64,000 bases of DNA from Angiostrongylus vasorum (lineage: Eukaryota > Nematoda > Chromadorea > Rhabditida > Metastrongylidae). The stretch spans positions 4,696,072 to 4,760,071 of the forward strand of contig JADANN010000468.1 of the NCBI GenBank assembly GCA_018806985.1, in the 5' to 3' direction. Below, piece by piece: positions 11,070-23,179 of this stretch. The notes beneath the pieces are model-generated. The model was not told the origin of the DNA. It saw only the letters and a list, made by a program, of their open reading frames with translations, and did not search any database. The position numbers were made by a program, and so were the translations under genes. How positions within the stretch are numbered: the first letter of the stretch is position 1; each line of letters opens with the position of its first letter.

Positions 11070-12100
11070 TTTTTAGTTTTCTCAATGTTTAAAGTACTAA
11101 TAAGCAACTTTTTTGCTTAATAAAAAAAAAGCCATCATTGTCTTCAAGTATAACACAATGAAATGCTTAAGGGTAAAACGCTTATGACAGTGAACGACCA
11201 TTAAAGTTGGAAGTGTTGAAGAAATACAATGTTGGACATAGTGGGCCACGACGTGAGCCTACGAATGTCATAGAAACATCAAAAAGAATTCTTTTTGGGA
11301 AGCGATGTTGTTGAGCCGAGTTGTAAACACCACCAGACAATTCTTACACTTGAGGGAATTGACACGTGGGACGAGAATGAGGTGGATCTACTGATATAAA
11401 GCGCTCTATTGGGTACAGTAGTAATGCTTTTCTGCCTTGAAAGAAATTTTGCTTAAGAAAAAGGATTAACACATTTAACAAAATCCATAGCTTTGCTTAT
11501 ACGAAATTGTAGAATGTTCGAAACCACACAAATAAAGTTTTTGCCAGTGACAATATTTTTTCTACTATAGAAAATAAGTGCGTGTTTATATTTCTATAAT
11601 CGGTCTCCCCATATTTTTTGGCACAACTTTTCATATGGTTAGCCTTGCATGGCAAAGCTCTTCAGATCCGCACATGGTTTCGGATGATGTTTAGGAATTT
11701 TGTCCTCTTCATGAATGTTGAGTCGTGGAGTTGTTTCTCGTGACTTAGCTTTGCTGAGGCATTCCCAGGACCTTATCGCCTGCTTTCGTGGACTAGAAAG
11801 AGCTCTTCGCACACAAGTCTTGGGCCAATTTGCAGACTTCGGCGAAATTGGTAGGGGGTGAGGTTTTTTTAGGGTCGCTTTGTTTATCAGGACGACTTTT
11901 CTAAAAAAGAAGAGAAAAAATTGCGCAAACGTTTTTTTTCAACAGATTCCACAGTATTCCTGAGGATAAAAATTTGTCGCCATAATGAAGTTATTTTCAT
12001 AAACACTTAAAGTCTACTTGAAGTGATTCCCAATCAGACACATACGAAAATAGTGGCTGTCTTCAATCTTAAGCCAGCACTTTTTAAAGTCTACATTTAC
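11070..12100. other. no gene recognised
   Basis: AT-rich sequence. Around 11,640-11,860 there is a diverged SINE-C tail (- strand; 'cttcatgaatgttgagtcg'). Nothing else is supportable. Confidence 0.45.
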
Positions 12101-12270
12101 GTCTCCTCGCATTCATAAACGTCATCCAATTTTTTGCCGTGTGGGTTCGGCTGCTTGAGGATCCCATGTTCTTCATGAATGCGTTAGAATGCTGGCCGAG
12201 TTGATTCTTCTTGCAATCTTGGAGATGGCTAAGCTAAGACGTTCTCACAACCAACCTTTTACTGATGATT
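12100..12270 (-). mobile_element. SINE-C tail fragment
   Basis: It shares 'ttcggctgcttgaggat', 'cttcatgaatgcgttagaat' and 'gctggccgagttgattctt' with the SINE-C copies at 32,850, 47,320 and 54,755. The tRNA-like head is missing. Confidence 0.5.
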
Positions 12271-12359
12271 ATCGAGTGAAACAAATACTACTGGTGTCTA
12301 CACATGTTCGCCAATAAAATACGTGTTTTTCATTCTACAAAGAATAATCTTCAGTTAAT

Positions 12360-12660
12360 CATTTTATCGCCCATTCTTTTTTTCATGGTAGGGTATGATG
12401 TGAGATATAACCTCAATGATCCTGTGATATTCGTAAAACTCCGGATCGCTGATGTCTGCGGTGGCGATCAAACCCGCGATTGATTACCCATTCTGGGGGG
12501 CTAACGCGTTCACCACCACACCATACGGGTCCTTCGTTTCGTCCCCTGTTTCAGCCGTGTTTTAACGTATAGGTGCTATCACCAATCACCGGTCAACGGG
12601 ATTGATCTAGGGAGCACAAATTGGCACTGAACCCCATTAAGGTGATGCTATACTACAAAT
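12360..12660 (-). mobile_element. SINE-B copy
   Basis: On the - strand, the A-box-like 'tggtgtggtggtgaacgcg' core and the B-box region are recognisable, though the latter is diverged. Here they appear inverted as 'cgcgttcaccaccacacca'. The 3' tail (low coordinates) matches the 'taccctgccat' family end. Confidence 0.6.
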
Positions 12661-12669
12661 TACATTGCA

Positions 12670-13560
12670 GGTACTTTTTATTTACTTAGTTTGCTGTGGC
12701 TTGGAAACCGTAATCTTCCCACTTTTCTTCTCATTGAGTGTTGTTTTTCGAACTCTGAAGTGATTGAAGAAGGGTGGAGGTGGGGAGCGGGAGGAATTCG
12801 CCAAGCGGAATTCGATGATGTCCTCGAATGCGTCGTTGGTGACTTATGGCTACACGCTGCGAATTTCAAAAGTTTCGTTCCTAATCTTTGAAAATTTTAG
12901 TCATTGCAAAATATTTGTTGCAGTTAAATAGATAGAGCAATGTTTATTCTATAGTCCAATCAAGCCGTAACTCGATAAACTGGCTTTCAAATTCACGCTT
13001 AGTATGGTCAACTTTGTAACTAGATCTTATCTATTGAAGGCTATTAAAAGTAATAGTGAAGAGGGTGATAACTCGCGTTAAAGAATAATTCATGTTATTC
13101 TTAAGGTGAATATAATAGAGATTGAATTTTGCATCTTTGAACTTTCAAGTTAACCTATCCGAAAGGGCCTGCAACACTAAGTGGTGCTGAAAGCCGAAAA
13201 GAAAAAAAGCACACTGGTTCATTACCTCTCCTCTCACCACACACACTCAAGTAGGGAGTTTTTACAAAACATGTTTCGAACAACCACTAGTGTGCGCACA
13301 AGAAGAGAGCAGAAGGAAGAATCTCTGAAATTGGAGGGATAGATAAGCATTTCGGACGGTAACGAAACTGTAGGTCTTCCAGGTAGTGAAATAGAAAATC
13401 TAGGCTTCAAACGGTGACTCCAGAGACAGAAGATAATAAGGGGTTGTTTATCCAGCCCTTCATTTCAAACTAATTAAGTGCAGCTATAAAACGTTGCTTA
13501 AGAAAGGCCGGTATAAAGAATTCGGTAACAGTGATAGAAATACCAGACTCTAAGAGGCAA
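12670..13560. other. no gene recognised
   Basis: Only short frames, including overlapping ones at 12,678-12,891 on both strands without splice support. No repeat was matched. Confidence 0.45.
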
Positions 13561-14310
13561 GATAGTTAGCAATCGTTTGTATGACCGTTTGTATAAAACC
13601 CCAAATTGCATAGTTTGTCCAAACAGAGGAGACAGTGATTGTTAGGATACGGATACGTAATTCCTTGTAAATCGTGTAGGAAAGGATATATTGTCGAAAC
13701 GCGTAGACCACTGTGCGTCCGTATGAAAAGGAACACCTAGTTGGTAAATTTAAAGTTAATTCAAATACTCCACTTGGCGCGCATCGGACACAGAGACGTC
13801 ACGGAGAAGCTTCAAAAGTACAAGTCACTATCCTCGCACAGAAATCTAATAGATCAGCACGTAAAAGTCTTGAGGCATCCAAGTAAGTAACGGGTTTGTC
13901 CAAACCATGTAAATTCCAAAAATCCAAAAAATGAATCGCAAGGAGAAATGTTTTGCCATCACCCGTAACCTTGCGCCTTACCTCAGGTTTATTTTTTTCT
14001 GACTTGAGCCAGGCACATACCTCACCTATGTGAGACCCTGTGCTGGTGGTCTCCATTAGATAACTAAAGATAACATTAGATAACATATGAAGGACGAAGC
14101 GGTGAGTGTTTGAGAGAAGCTGTCTATTACGCTGATGAAAATTCAAGTACTAAGTTTTCTTTTTTAGCCATTGCTATGAAAGTGTTCGATTGAGTATACT
14201 GCATACCAATTTAATTTTTTTCAGGCTCTGAAGAAGGCGAAAGCGCCAATTAGCCAGAATTGAACTAAATGAACTCTTTTCTTAACAACCTTGTGTCTGC
14301 TGCTTAGGAA
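13560..14310 (+). mobile_element. Penelope-like element remnant with broken GIY-YIG domain
   Basis: In interrupted frames at about 13,575-13,800, the + strand encodes a segment with the RLYDRLY motif, a C-x2-C zinc-binding-like pair (NCIVCPN) and the GIY-YIG region (CKSC-x-x-GYI-x-ET-x-RPLCV). Equivalents exist at 27,150 and 37,860. A TAG falls between the cysteine motif and the nuclease. Downstream, at 14,223-14,255, is the terminal motif: GGCT, CTGAAGA, a hairpin with a GGCG/CGCC stem, and then a deletion that removes most of GAAAC-GTC. The element is dead. Confidence 0.72.
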
Positions 14311-15640
14311 AACGGTTAACTAATAGAGCTTATTTCAATTCTCGGGAACATGGTATAAGGAAAGTTGGAAGCAATAGTAGGGAAAAGGATGAGGAAGAGC
14401 GGAGTGAAGGAAAGAGAAGGAAGAGGAATAGCAGTTGGACAGTGGGGTAGACGATAGGAAAGACATCATTCTAAACATTGAACATAAGATGGATTAAAAT
14501 TCATGCCGTAATTTTCGTCAAGCACCTTTCTTTAGATGATGAAAAACAGAATGTGGCTGCTGACAATCGTTATGGCGCGAACACGTTTAAGAGCGAATAA
14601 TCTAATATAAGAGCGTTTCTGAATCAAACATCACAGCTTTATATTACGAGCATTCTATCGTTACTATAAAGCAAATGCCATCTCGTAAAGATTACCTTCG
14701 TGCTGTTGTTTATTTTCATTTAGCATAGGCTTGCTCAGTCTCCGTGCACGTGCTACCGATTTGGTATTTTGCTACCTACCTACAGATGGGTCCATAAAAT
14801 AGATGAGAATTTGATCATACTATTCTTTGTACGGGGATGTGCTCATGAAGAAGAAAGAAAATCTTGGAGAAAAACAAGAAAACGAAGATGAAGAAGGAAG
14901 GATTAGCAAATGAGAGGAAACATAGGGAGAAACTACGGTGAAATATGCTTTTAAGGCTGAAAAATTACCTCTATAACATGGTAATGGGGCAAATAATCGA
15001 GTGTGTCGATATGCGCCAGCTAGATCAACCCGCCACCAAAGCAACACCATGTTCTTTACTTTTTCAATTGAAATGAACTGTACTTTTCGTATTATAGAGT
15101 TTTAACGAGAGGTCTCTTACGAGTACTTTTGCAAATGAGAAGTTACCATTCACTTGGTTGCCTTGATAGAATCTTCGAGTAAGGGCGAGGCTTAGTTCTT
15201 GGTAAAACCTTGAACCACCTTCCACGTTCTCCGTTTCGTAGTCACGTGATAGCAGGCTTTCAGGTAAATTCATCATTAGTTTCCTAAATTACTAAGCAAA
15301 CGAGAGGTTGATAATAACCTTTGTTCCGATAGCGCCTGGACGTCTTCGCTTTCTTCAGATCCGGATTGATTTGAGTCGGTGGCCCAGAGGTTGTCGCCTT
15401 TGCGATGTTGCTGTTGGTTTTCGCATATGTAGTGCACCACTGCTCGAATGAGGTGAGATAAATCCACAATCTTCTTGTCGTGACAAAACTGTTGTTCCAT
15501 GGTGCCTTTTCAGCACGGTTTTAATTTTCTTATTTTTTTGCCTTGAAATATGCAGGTAACCATACAGGTGAATAGCCTCTTAAAGTGCAACCTTTTGAAA
15601 GAAGTTGGTGGATAGAGGAAGTCCTGGCAGACATGTTTGC
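14310..15640. other. no host gene recognised
   Basis: Two adjoining open frames on the - strand (15,500-15,276 and 15,276-15,064) look protein-like. The end of the first contains a degraded PLE end near 15,290-15,375 ('tctgaagaaagcgaagacg' and 'caacctctcgtttgct'). I therefore treat the region as non-genic, upstream of the start of the + strand gene. Confidence 0.4.
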
Positions 15641-15685
15641 ATCTAGATTCAATCAGCTCTACTCGCAGCTGCCCATATTTTGCAG

Positions 15686-15821
15686 ATCACGATATGAGAT
15701 TCGCGCTCGCCACTAAGCTCTAATAAAATCACCATCATGGATGACAACTGCGATGTAAAGAAAGGAATCGAATGCGCTATTGTCCGCACAACTCGTGAAG
15801 GCAAGCTGTCAAAGCAACCAA
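15686..15821 (+). CDS. host gene exon 1 (start codon exon)
   Basis: The exon follows 'catattttgcag', a nematode-type acceptor that would fit trans-splicing of a spliced leader, since no upstream exon is needed. The ATG at 15,737 ('accatcATGGATG') opens a 28-codon frame starting MDDNCDVKKG and ends with one spare A before 'gtaagttag', a consensus donor. The antisense strand also has an open frame (15,649-16,008), but it has no splice context. The start choice rests on the acceptor, the ATG context and phase agreement with exon 2. Confidence 0.6.
15694..15723 (+). promoter_or_regulatory. upstream ORF in the 5' leader
   Basis: Nine codons, ATG AGA ... CTC TAA, lie between the 5' acceptor at 15,685 and the main ATG at 15,737. 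It ends 13 nt before the main start, so it could lower translation of the host protein if the leader is as modelled. Confidence 0.4.
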
Positions 15822-15999
15822 GTAAGTTAGTAATAAACATGGAAGTCGCAAATGTGCAAAGTGAGAGAGGAATTCGCATTCTTTGCTTGTCCTTATTTCT
15901 TGCTGGTGATTTCCTTATTAGGCGGCAATTTTCGAGCGGACGATATCTCATTTCCTCATCATCTTGTCCACAGGCACAGCATCCGTAGAGCGCGAGAAC

Positions 16000-16265
16000 A
16001 GAAGTCATTCCAACGATTTTGATTACATTTCTTAAGCCAATTGTTTCTCATATCTTAATTTGTTTCTATAAAAATATGCTGTCATTATTTTCCTCTTTCC
16101 AACCATGTTAAAAAGAAATATCAAACACATATTCGAAAACAATTTCTTCTCGTAGATTTACTAGTGTTGATCTTTGTTAGTTATTTACCGCCTCAATGTT
16201 TTGCTTATTTTGTTTTTTTATGACTCCTATTCAAATACTGGACGGATCCCACTATTTCTTTCATT
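16000..16265. other. intron 1, no feature recognised
   Basis: Plain AT-rich intronic sequence after the exon 1 donor. Confidence 0.4.
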
Positions 16266-16269
16266 TGAA

Positions 16270-16560
16270 TCGTCTTGCATGGGCCATCTGCGAGGCCCTT
16301 TAGATTTTCCTCCGGTTTGGTTAATATTGAGGGATTTTCTCTTTTCATGATCGTGGCTGAATGTTGGTCGAGTTGTTCTTCCATAGAATCTTGAGGCCTT
16401 CAGTCAGGCATTTCGAGAACTCCACAATATGCAGACTTCGTTCTTTACGGTTGAAGATCTTTTCAGACACGGCTGGTAGAAACTTGCTGACCTTGGATGG
16501 ATGCGAGCTCGATTGGCTTGGTGTGGTTCGAACCAACGACTATGTGTGTATTGCAAAAAA
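16270..16560 (-). mobile_element. SINE-C copy, diverged
   Basis: It shares 'gaatgttggtcgagttgttctt' like blocks with the SINE-C copies at 47,320 and 54,755, and the direction is the same. The tRNA-like head at the right side is weak. Confidence 0.45.
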
Positions 16561-16599
16561 CCTTCAACCGCTGTGTGTGCGCACCACATTAACATCATA

Positions 16600-17415
16600 G
16601 GTACAAATGATATATAGATATAGTATCGCGTGCTAGATTCAACAGCAAATATATCCATTCAAATAGCTTTGGCCTGCATAGAAACGGTGATGCGAACAGT
16701 GCACCTGTATTAATGTGAGGGTGACACCTCTTCATCCGCACCTAGAAAGCGAGTTAAATGGTAGTTGGTTGGCGAGAGCTAAGTTCTCATCCCAAATTAC
16801 TTCTCCAAATTAGAAAAAATTATAGTCCACGAGTTTTTCAAGAAGAAGCAGCACAACTGTTGAATGTCAGAATCCTCGACCAGTGTGGCCTGAGTGGAAA
16901 TCGATCAGGTGCCTATGAACAGATGTGTACGACGCCATGTCATTCCATCCTTTCTAGGGGACGCGATCACCACCATCCCTTTGCGACTATTCGCTTCAGC
17001 TACAAAATGGAAAAGAAAGGATAATTGTGCGGAAAAGGAAAAAAAACAAACTGTACACAACAAATCCATCCTAAGCAGGGCATCTTATTAAATTACAACT
17101 GGCGTGAAGCTAGTACATGAATGACGATTACGACATGCTGTTGAACGTATGTTCAACAAGCAGGACCGAAGAATAGCTGTAAAAGAAGAGTTGCTTGCTC
17201 CAAGATCCTACTGCTACACTATCATTTGGAAAAAGGCGGTGCAGGATGGATGATATCGCAAGACACGGACTCTAGGGATGGCATCAAAGGGAGAAAGCAA
17301 AGAAATTTTGTTCAGGTCTTCATGATCACAAAATTTCGTTTTCTGCTCCACTCGATGAAGTTGGCCGAGCAGGAATCCCTCACAGTTTGATGTAATCACT
17401 AACAGAAAGATGCCA
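16600..17415. other. intron 1, no feature recognised
   Basis: Short frames only. There are no in-phase exons with usable splice sites and no matched repeats. Confidence 0.4.
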
Positions 17416-17419
17416 GGAC

Positions 17420-17830
17420 CAACTTTCTGTTAACCTCGGCATCGGAGTACAAATGCATAAATGCCAAAATGCCCACAATGAAAGAAGGAATGCCCCCCAG
17501 ATCACATATGGTCTCGTCCCGTACCTTCCTATCGACTTTTTATGTCGGGTGGTTCAGTCATCAACCATATGCAACTCTGATCAGCTGTTCTTCCTCAGTG
17601 GAAGTCACGTAAAAACGATAAGTTTTTTGAGAAGCTGTTTATTATGTAATTTATGTGTTATTAAAGCGTTTGCTGTAGTAAATTACATATCAATATACCC
17701 TTCCAAGCTCTGAAGACGGCAATATTTCCGAAAGATCAGCTACTGTTGTGTTGAGTGTTTTTGTATGAAAGTAAGCGTACGCTGTATAACAACCTTGCGA
17801 TTGGTGAAGAAGAAAACAACTAACAGAAAC
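17420..17830 (+). mobile_element. PLE-derived terminal repeat
   Basis: It begins with an inverted piece of the common tail ('aactttctgttaacctcggcat') and continues as a + strand copy of the repeat seen at 345-660 and 22,400-22,720. At 17,706-17,741 the hammerhead-like unit keeps CTGAAGA, but stem II is degraded and GAAAC-GTC has become GAAAGATC, so it should be inactive. Confidence 0.62.
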
Positions 17831-17839
17831 AATCTATGT

Positions 17840-18360
17840 AAAGTTCTTTCGCTTCATAACTCATTAACAGAAGGCTGACATCTTCACTAGATCGAGTTGC
17901 AATTAAAAGCTTGAGTCCTGGCACACTTCTGGAGCCAGACAGTGCTAAGACTGGTGCTTTGCAAGGCAGCGATCAACACCTAGACGGATACACAACTAGT
18001 GGACGACATCGTGTATCCCTCGTTTTGCAATTGGCAATCAAGACGGTCTTGGCAACTATCGCGCGATCGGCTTATTGAGTGTGCTCTAAAAGTTTTTACG
18101 ACAATTACCCCATTGCGAATCCAATAAAACCAGTATGAAGAACCCTATAGAACAAGCCAGATTTCGCAATGGATCTAGCTGCAATGAGGACGTCCAAACA
18201 CTCTCAAATTTCACTGAGGTCTGCAGTGAGTGCCACGTGTCCACAGCTTGTTTTGATAATGGAAAACATCTGGCATTTTTGAAACAAATGTCCTTCTATG
18301 ACCATGGTGTAGTCACGTCCGTCCTTCATCAAAGTGATTGTCGACTGCAATAGTCATTTT
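17840..18360 (+). mobile_element. RTE reverse transcriptase fragment, + strand
   Basis: A segment near 18,040-18,090 reads GNYRAIGLLSVL in one frame, matching the NYRPI-x-LLSV block of RTE copy 1. About 25 codons on, another frame reads EQARFRNG, matching the EQAGFR block of RT. Stops and a frameshift lie between them. This is one of the few RTE fragments in + orientation here. Confidence 0.6.
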
Positions 18361-18399
18361 ATAACGAACATACCAGCTTTATTGTCGGCTACTTATTAT

Positions 18400-19165
18400 T
18401 TCGTTCGCTTAAGGAATATGATGGTTCAACAAAATACCGCCACATCTGGTCACCGCCATGGCTATGCAGTCACTCCACTGGGACAAGTGAAAGATACGTG
18501 CTGATAGACTCTCCATCCTTCGTTTTCCCGTCCGCATTACCCTCTTTTCGAAGAGGAACAGCGTTTACTGAGTTTGGAAAAAAATTTTGGACCGCAAATC
18601 ATTTGGAACACAATTGGTAACAAATGCCTTCTGTAGAAGAGAATAGGTTATTCCGGATGGATCAACGAGATCTCATCCTATGACGTCCACTGAATACGAA
18701 TTATGACTTGGAACGAGGACTCTGTAGAAGGCAACCAGTAGTATGTGCTGCACTTCTGACCTCAGCTACTGATCACCTTAATGATCCGTCCAACGCAATT
18801 ACTTACTTGATACGAAATTTTTTTCCACCTTTACTATCCACCAGAAAGAAGTTGATACTTCAATCACATCAACGAAGTTGCGCACAATACTCAGAACCAA
18901 TCACATAACCACCAAGCGAATGGAAAAAGTGCTGAGTCCCCGACAACATGTGGAGACGGGTTGTGTAAATATCTAAGTGAAGTGGACGATTCCACCTGCC
19001 AGTCGTAAAGCGGTTACCACAGCCTTATTCTGATGCAAACTTAACTCTGGAAATTGCTTAAAGCTTCATTTTTATTTCGTCGATTTAAAGACTTTTTTAT
19101 CCAAATTTCACAATGCTTTCGACTTTGATCAATCCGTGAGAAGTGGACCATGCCGCCCACTTCAT
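18400..19165. other. no gene recognised; possibly further decayed LINE
   Basis: It follows the RTE fragment and may be its continuation, but I cannot point to a diagnostic motif. Confidence 0.35.
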
Positions 19166-19169
19166 CAAG

Positions 19170-19400
19170 GATCGTATAAGGTGATTGAACGAATATCTGG
19201 CCTATATATTGACTCACGGTTGATCGTCAATATATTAACTCTGTGCTTCTATCCTCCCAGACAAGTCTTGTTACAGTTTGCTTAATTATGAGGAATGGAG
19301 GACTTGGTGAGCTCTGGATCGAAGATCGACCCAGCGACCACTTTTTTAATTGCAAGACACTTGTAACCACTGGTCTACAAGCGTTTTAATCTTTGCAAAT
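19170..19400 (-). mobile_element. diverged SINE-A copy
   Basis: On the - strand the tRNA-like head ('gaccagtggttacaagtg') at the right and the body landmark 'agacttgtctgggagga' (seen here as 'tcctcccagacaagtct') are recognisable. The rest is diverged. Confidence 0.5.
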
Positions 19401-20880
19401 ATAATTAAAAATTTATCTATCAGGCTCAGAAACAAACCGAATAGATTTGAAAGCTACAGTATGCTTAAAACTCATTCAATCCATGCGGCAATCCTTTCCC
19501 TTTTTCTCCATTAACTTACAGTTCCGCTGAGATGTTTACGTTTGTTGCCTTATTGCTATTTATATTCTACGTACGTTTTCAAACCGATCTCCGTAAATGT
19601 GCTCCAAATGGCGTCCAATTTTTTGCTCCCTTTGTTTTTATCCTTAGGTCCAGTTAAGCATCTGTGAGCGTTTCTGACCATAAACATCGAAATAAAGGTC
19701 TACATCAATCTAACCCTCCTTCATTCATTTTTTTGCCAATCCTGGGGAGGAGTAGTCGAGCTATTAGCATGTATATGATACACAACCAGCCGATTAGGTG
19801 TGTCGATGCTGTTTAGGTTTTCCCTGTCTGTGCAATAACCCGGTATTCCTGGTTCAATATTGATCAGGAATGTTGTGATCTGACCTTTAACAAGTAACTA
19901 TTTCGGTACCATCTTGAGAAGACACGACAGTTGGAACCACGAATTCATCTTCGCTGATATAGTTACGCTGATATAGTTAGAAGTGCTTATACAAGAAGTT
20001 GAAGTCGAAGTGGTGAATGATCTTCACATTGCCGCTTTGGATGCAATTTCATCTGCACCGTAAAGGGAAATCATTCTGCTATTGCGTTGAGAGAAGTGCC
20101 GCTAAAGATTTTCTTTCCAGTATCCAGACCCTCTTCCTAGCAACTTCAACCAGTTCCTCTGTTTTCTTCACATTATAGCTTTATTTTGTTAATTACCTGT
20201 TGCTTGCAAGTTCGAATATGTTGTTTGACTAGTGCAACATTTCCTCAGCGTATCAGACCAATTGTTCCTTTGCCTCTCTTGACAGGCAATCCGCACACTA
20301 TCTTGAAAGTGATGAGTGGAGAGGCTGCATTCTTTGCTTAATTTCCGATTATGGTATCTTTTTTAAAAATTGACTAAGTAGATGAGAACATCCTGCTTTA
20401 CGATGCTTTTTCAAACTTCAAAAAGGATTCTGAAACTTCTTTTTCTTTCTGCGCAAAAGTGTACCTGTGCGTGGGCGACAATCTGACTTGTAGAGCTATA
20501 ACACAATAGCGTTTTCCGCTAGACTAATTTTTTCGATTTACACTGATGTTTTTCTATGTCGTCTTTGTACTCATTACTAGCACATCTCATATTAAATGTT
20601 GAGAAAAGATTTCAGAACCATGCCAACGCTGTCTTTCTCTATCCCAATCTAATCCAGAGTTCCTATTTAGGACTGTTCTGCGTTCTCCTATTCTAAGTGC
20701 TGAAGTCACCAATAATGGGTGTGTATCAGAGAAGGTGTGATCTTATCAACTCTATATGCCTTGTCTTCGCCTCGTACATTCGGACAATTTGTCGACTTTT
20801 CTTAGATTGTGAGTACAAAAAGGATAAAGCGGTGACCAATCCCATAAGTATGTACCGTGTACTCGAATTCATCAGGCATA
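19400..20880. other. intron 1, no feature recognised
   Basis: There is no exon in phase with exons 1 and 2 and no clear repeat. Confidence 0.4.
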
Positions 20881-20884
20881 GGAG

Positions 20885-21095
20885 AGGTTATTGAATGCAT
20901 ATTTGACCTGTACAGTGAATGAATTGCGGTGGACTATGGTTGGATGAAATCGACTTTTTTATCCTCCCATATAAATCTGGTACCATTTCGTAAACCCGGA
21001 CAAGCGGAAGGCCAGGTGAGACTCGGATCCGGTGAGTCAGCTAACGATACAACGTGTATTTCAGGGCACCGCTAAGTACTGAGCTACACACTTCC
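20885..21095 (-). mobile_element. diverged SINE-A copy
   Basis: It contains the inverse of the SINE-A body ('gttattgaatgcatatttgacc', 'tatcctcccatataaatctgg') and a tRNA-like head at its right end near 21,060-21,095. Age is indicated by many substitutions. Confidence 0.5.
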
Positions 21096-21129
21096 CATCT
21101 TAAAGTAAATGAGGAACTCATCTTTCCAA

Positions 21130-22330
21130 TCAATCGATTCCTAGGCTTTCACCAAGTTAACATTCTGGATATAGGCGATGTATAGGCAAGCACATTCATA
21201 ACCATTCACCCATTGAAAGCACACGTCAACCCGCAAAACGGATTTCAACCCCAAAATCCACTTGCTCGCAACCACAAGATAGTTCTTGGAACCAATTTGC
21301 GGCTTAAGAATGCTTTTTATAGACCAGCTCGAGAGCCTCAAAGGGATAGATCTGTATAAGGCGATAATAACTCTCTCGAACAACATTCTCGAGAGCCTCG
21401 TATTTAAAGTTGAGATAGAATGGTCAAGGCCGGAATTGGTCCATATCTTTCTATCACTAAATAAGGCATTCGTAACCGATTTCATAGGAGGTCTGAGCTG
21501 CTGTGCAGACCTTTTCTAAATCCATATGAAATGTCTCAAAGTTGTCTTTGTAGTAGTTATTGTTGGACCGACGACGACGAGGTTTTTTAAAGCCGGCATT
21601 TGTTCTGCGCGTACTCAATCATTCGTTTCCTATTCGTGTCAGTAATTCTTCAAAGAAGTCAATTTTTATGTCTAAGTTGGGCTGACGATGATAATGTTCG
21701 CCAATTTATCTGCTACCGCATAATCCCAAGAACAATTTATCTCACTATGACAGACAGCGTTAACTAGGCCGTGTTCTTATGTTGCACGTATAGGACCTCG
21801 AATAGAACTCTCTAATTCCTGGAGGCGTGCTTTGTTCTTTTTTCAGTTTTCCTTCTCAGTGGTTTTTTAACGAGAAGATGATAGAAGAGAGCTTATCAGA
21901 CTTTCCGGTGGTAGACGTAGGACTTATTGGCTAGAACCCGTCTACCCGCTATGAATTTGCTCCGGCGTTATTTTGTTGCACGCTTTTTGCTGCTTTTGAC
22001 TGCCAGCTGCTCAAAGGAGTCATTGTTGCCGGCCAAGATCATGTTGACGCAAATATCGGCAACATAACCACGCATTCCAAGGAAGCAACCATCCTAAGAC
22101 GATCCTAAAGTTTTTTACCGTATGAAGAAGCTCTTTCAGCCCACTGGAGTAGGTCTCCCTTTTTTATTTTTTAGTGTTTTTTGACGAAAGATTCTGTGCA
22201 GCTTGCTTGCCACGCCAACGTCAATCTTTCGTTCTGGTTAATCTTGTGATCTGGAGTAAAATTATGAACCACGGTCATCTGAGTCAAGTGTCCACGGCCG
22301 TTCATCCTCTTGCGTTCTAAAAGAAAAGAG
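21130..22330 (-). mobile_element. possible decayed non-LTR element
   Basis: On the - strand, one segment resembles the endonuclease text of RTE copy 1 (NNDSFEQL near 22,010, and a TFHMDLEK-like segment near 21,515-21,540). Stops are frequent and neither catalytic motif is visible. The 114-codon frame at 21,141-21,485 may be part of it. The call rests on two short similarities. Confidence 0.35.
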
Positions 22331-22364
22331 AATGCGCCGAAGCGTTAATCGATTAACAGTTCCC

Positions 22365-22725
22365 AAGATCGACTTTCTATTAACCTCGGCATTGGATTAT
22401 AAATCTGTTGTTCTCTTTTTTACAGCAATCGCGAGGTTGTTATTCAGCACACCTTTACTTCCTTACAAATATAACACATACAACACAACGATAGCTGACG
22501 TTTCGGCACTATCGCCTTCTTCGGAGCCTGGAAGGGCACACTAATATGTAACTTACTAGGTCAAACGCTTCAACGACGCAAACAGAAAGATGAAAATCTG
22601 AACAATAATTATACTCGATCACCGGCTTCTCGAAAAAACCTACCGTTTTTATCCGTTTTCCACCAAGGAGGAACAGCCGCTTAGAGTCGCATATGGTTGA
22701 TTACTGCACCACCCCACATCAAAAA
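22365..22725 (-). mobile_element. PLE-derived terminal repeat, - strand
   Basis: This is the inverse of the 345-660 and 17,530-17,820 copies. It ends (low coordinates) with the common tail seen as 'tttctattaacctcggcat'. The hammerhead-like unit at 22,493-22,528 (-) has stem I GGCT/AGCT, a GGCG/TGCC stem II, GAAAC and GTC. The first block is CCGAAGA, so the invariant U4 is lost. Confidence 0.65.
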
Positions 22726-22814
22726 TCAGTTCTGACAAACGAGGCTAGATCACGGGTTATCTCAGGGCAAATCTTCCCTGCTATTCATTCTCGGTTTTTT
22801 GGAATTTATCCAAA

Positions 22815-22890
22815 AGGTAAGTTAATAGTTAAGTTAACTAGTTAGTTAATTAAAATAGTTAGTTAGTTAATTAGTTAGTTAGTTAGTTCT
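22815..22890. repeat. AGTT-type microsatellite
   Basis: An imperfect run of GTTA/GTTAGTTA units with two AT interruptions. It is not the nematode telomere repeat. Confidence 0.7.
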
Positions 22891-23179
22891 AACAACCTTT
22901 GTAAACTAAAAAAATTCAAAAAAGGTGTTAATTATTCATGCCAAGTGTAAATAATTGTCGGCTTTAAAAATCATTAGTTTTAAAGTCTTTTTTTAAAAAA
23001 TTTTAAGAAGATGGAGACGATGGAGATGGAGGCCACACCACTGCCATCACATTTCTTCATTTTTTCCGGTTGCTGACGATTTTTCGTCCCACATCGTGAG
23101 CATATAATTTCGTCCAAAAGAAAAGTTCTGAAGGTGAATAAGCTCGTTGTAAGCTTAAGGACGACATGTGTTTATATTG

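Noticed and set aside
13670..13720. 'gtcgaaacgcgta' as a possible further hammerhead
   Set aside because: It lies within the decayed GIY-YIG coding sequence and has no CTGANGA block or stem II upstream.
15064..15500. Two abutting protein-like ORFs on the - strand, overlapping at a TAATG
   Set aside because: The end of the first ORF contains a degraded PLE terminal motif ('tctgaagaaagcgaagacg') and the following 'caacctctcg' block, so it is probably repeat-derived.
15649..16008. 119-codon ORF on the - strand with a Cys-containing N-terminus
   Set aside because: It is antisense to host exon 1, which has a good acceptor, donor and phase match. The - strand frame has no splice context and no known domain.
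22815..22890. TTAG-rich run as an interstitial telomere
   Set aside because: Units are GTTA, not the nematode TTAGGC repeat.
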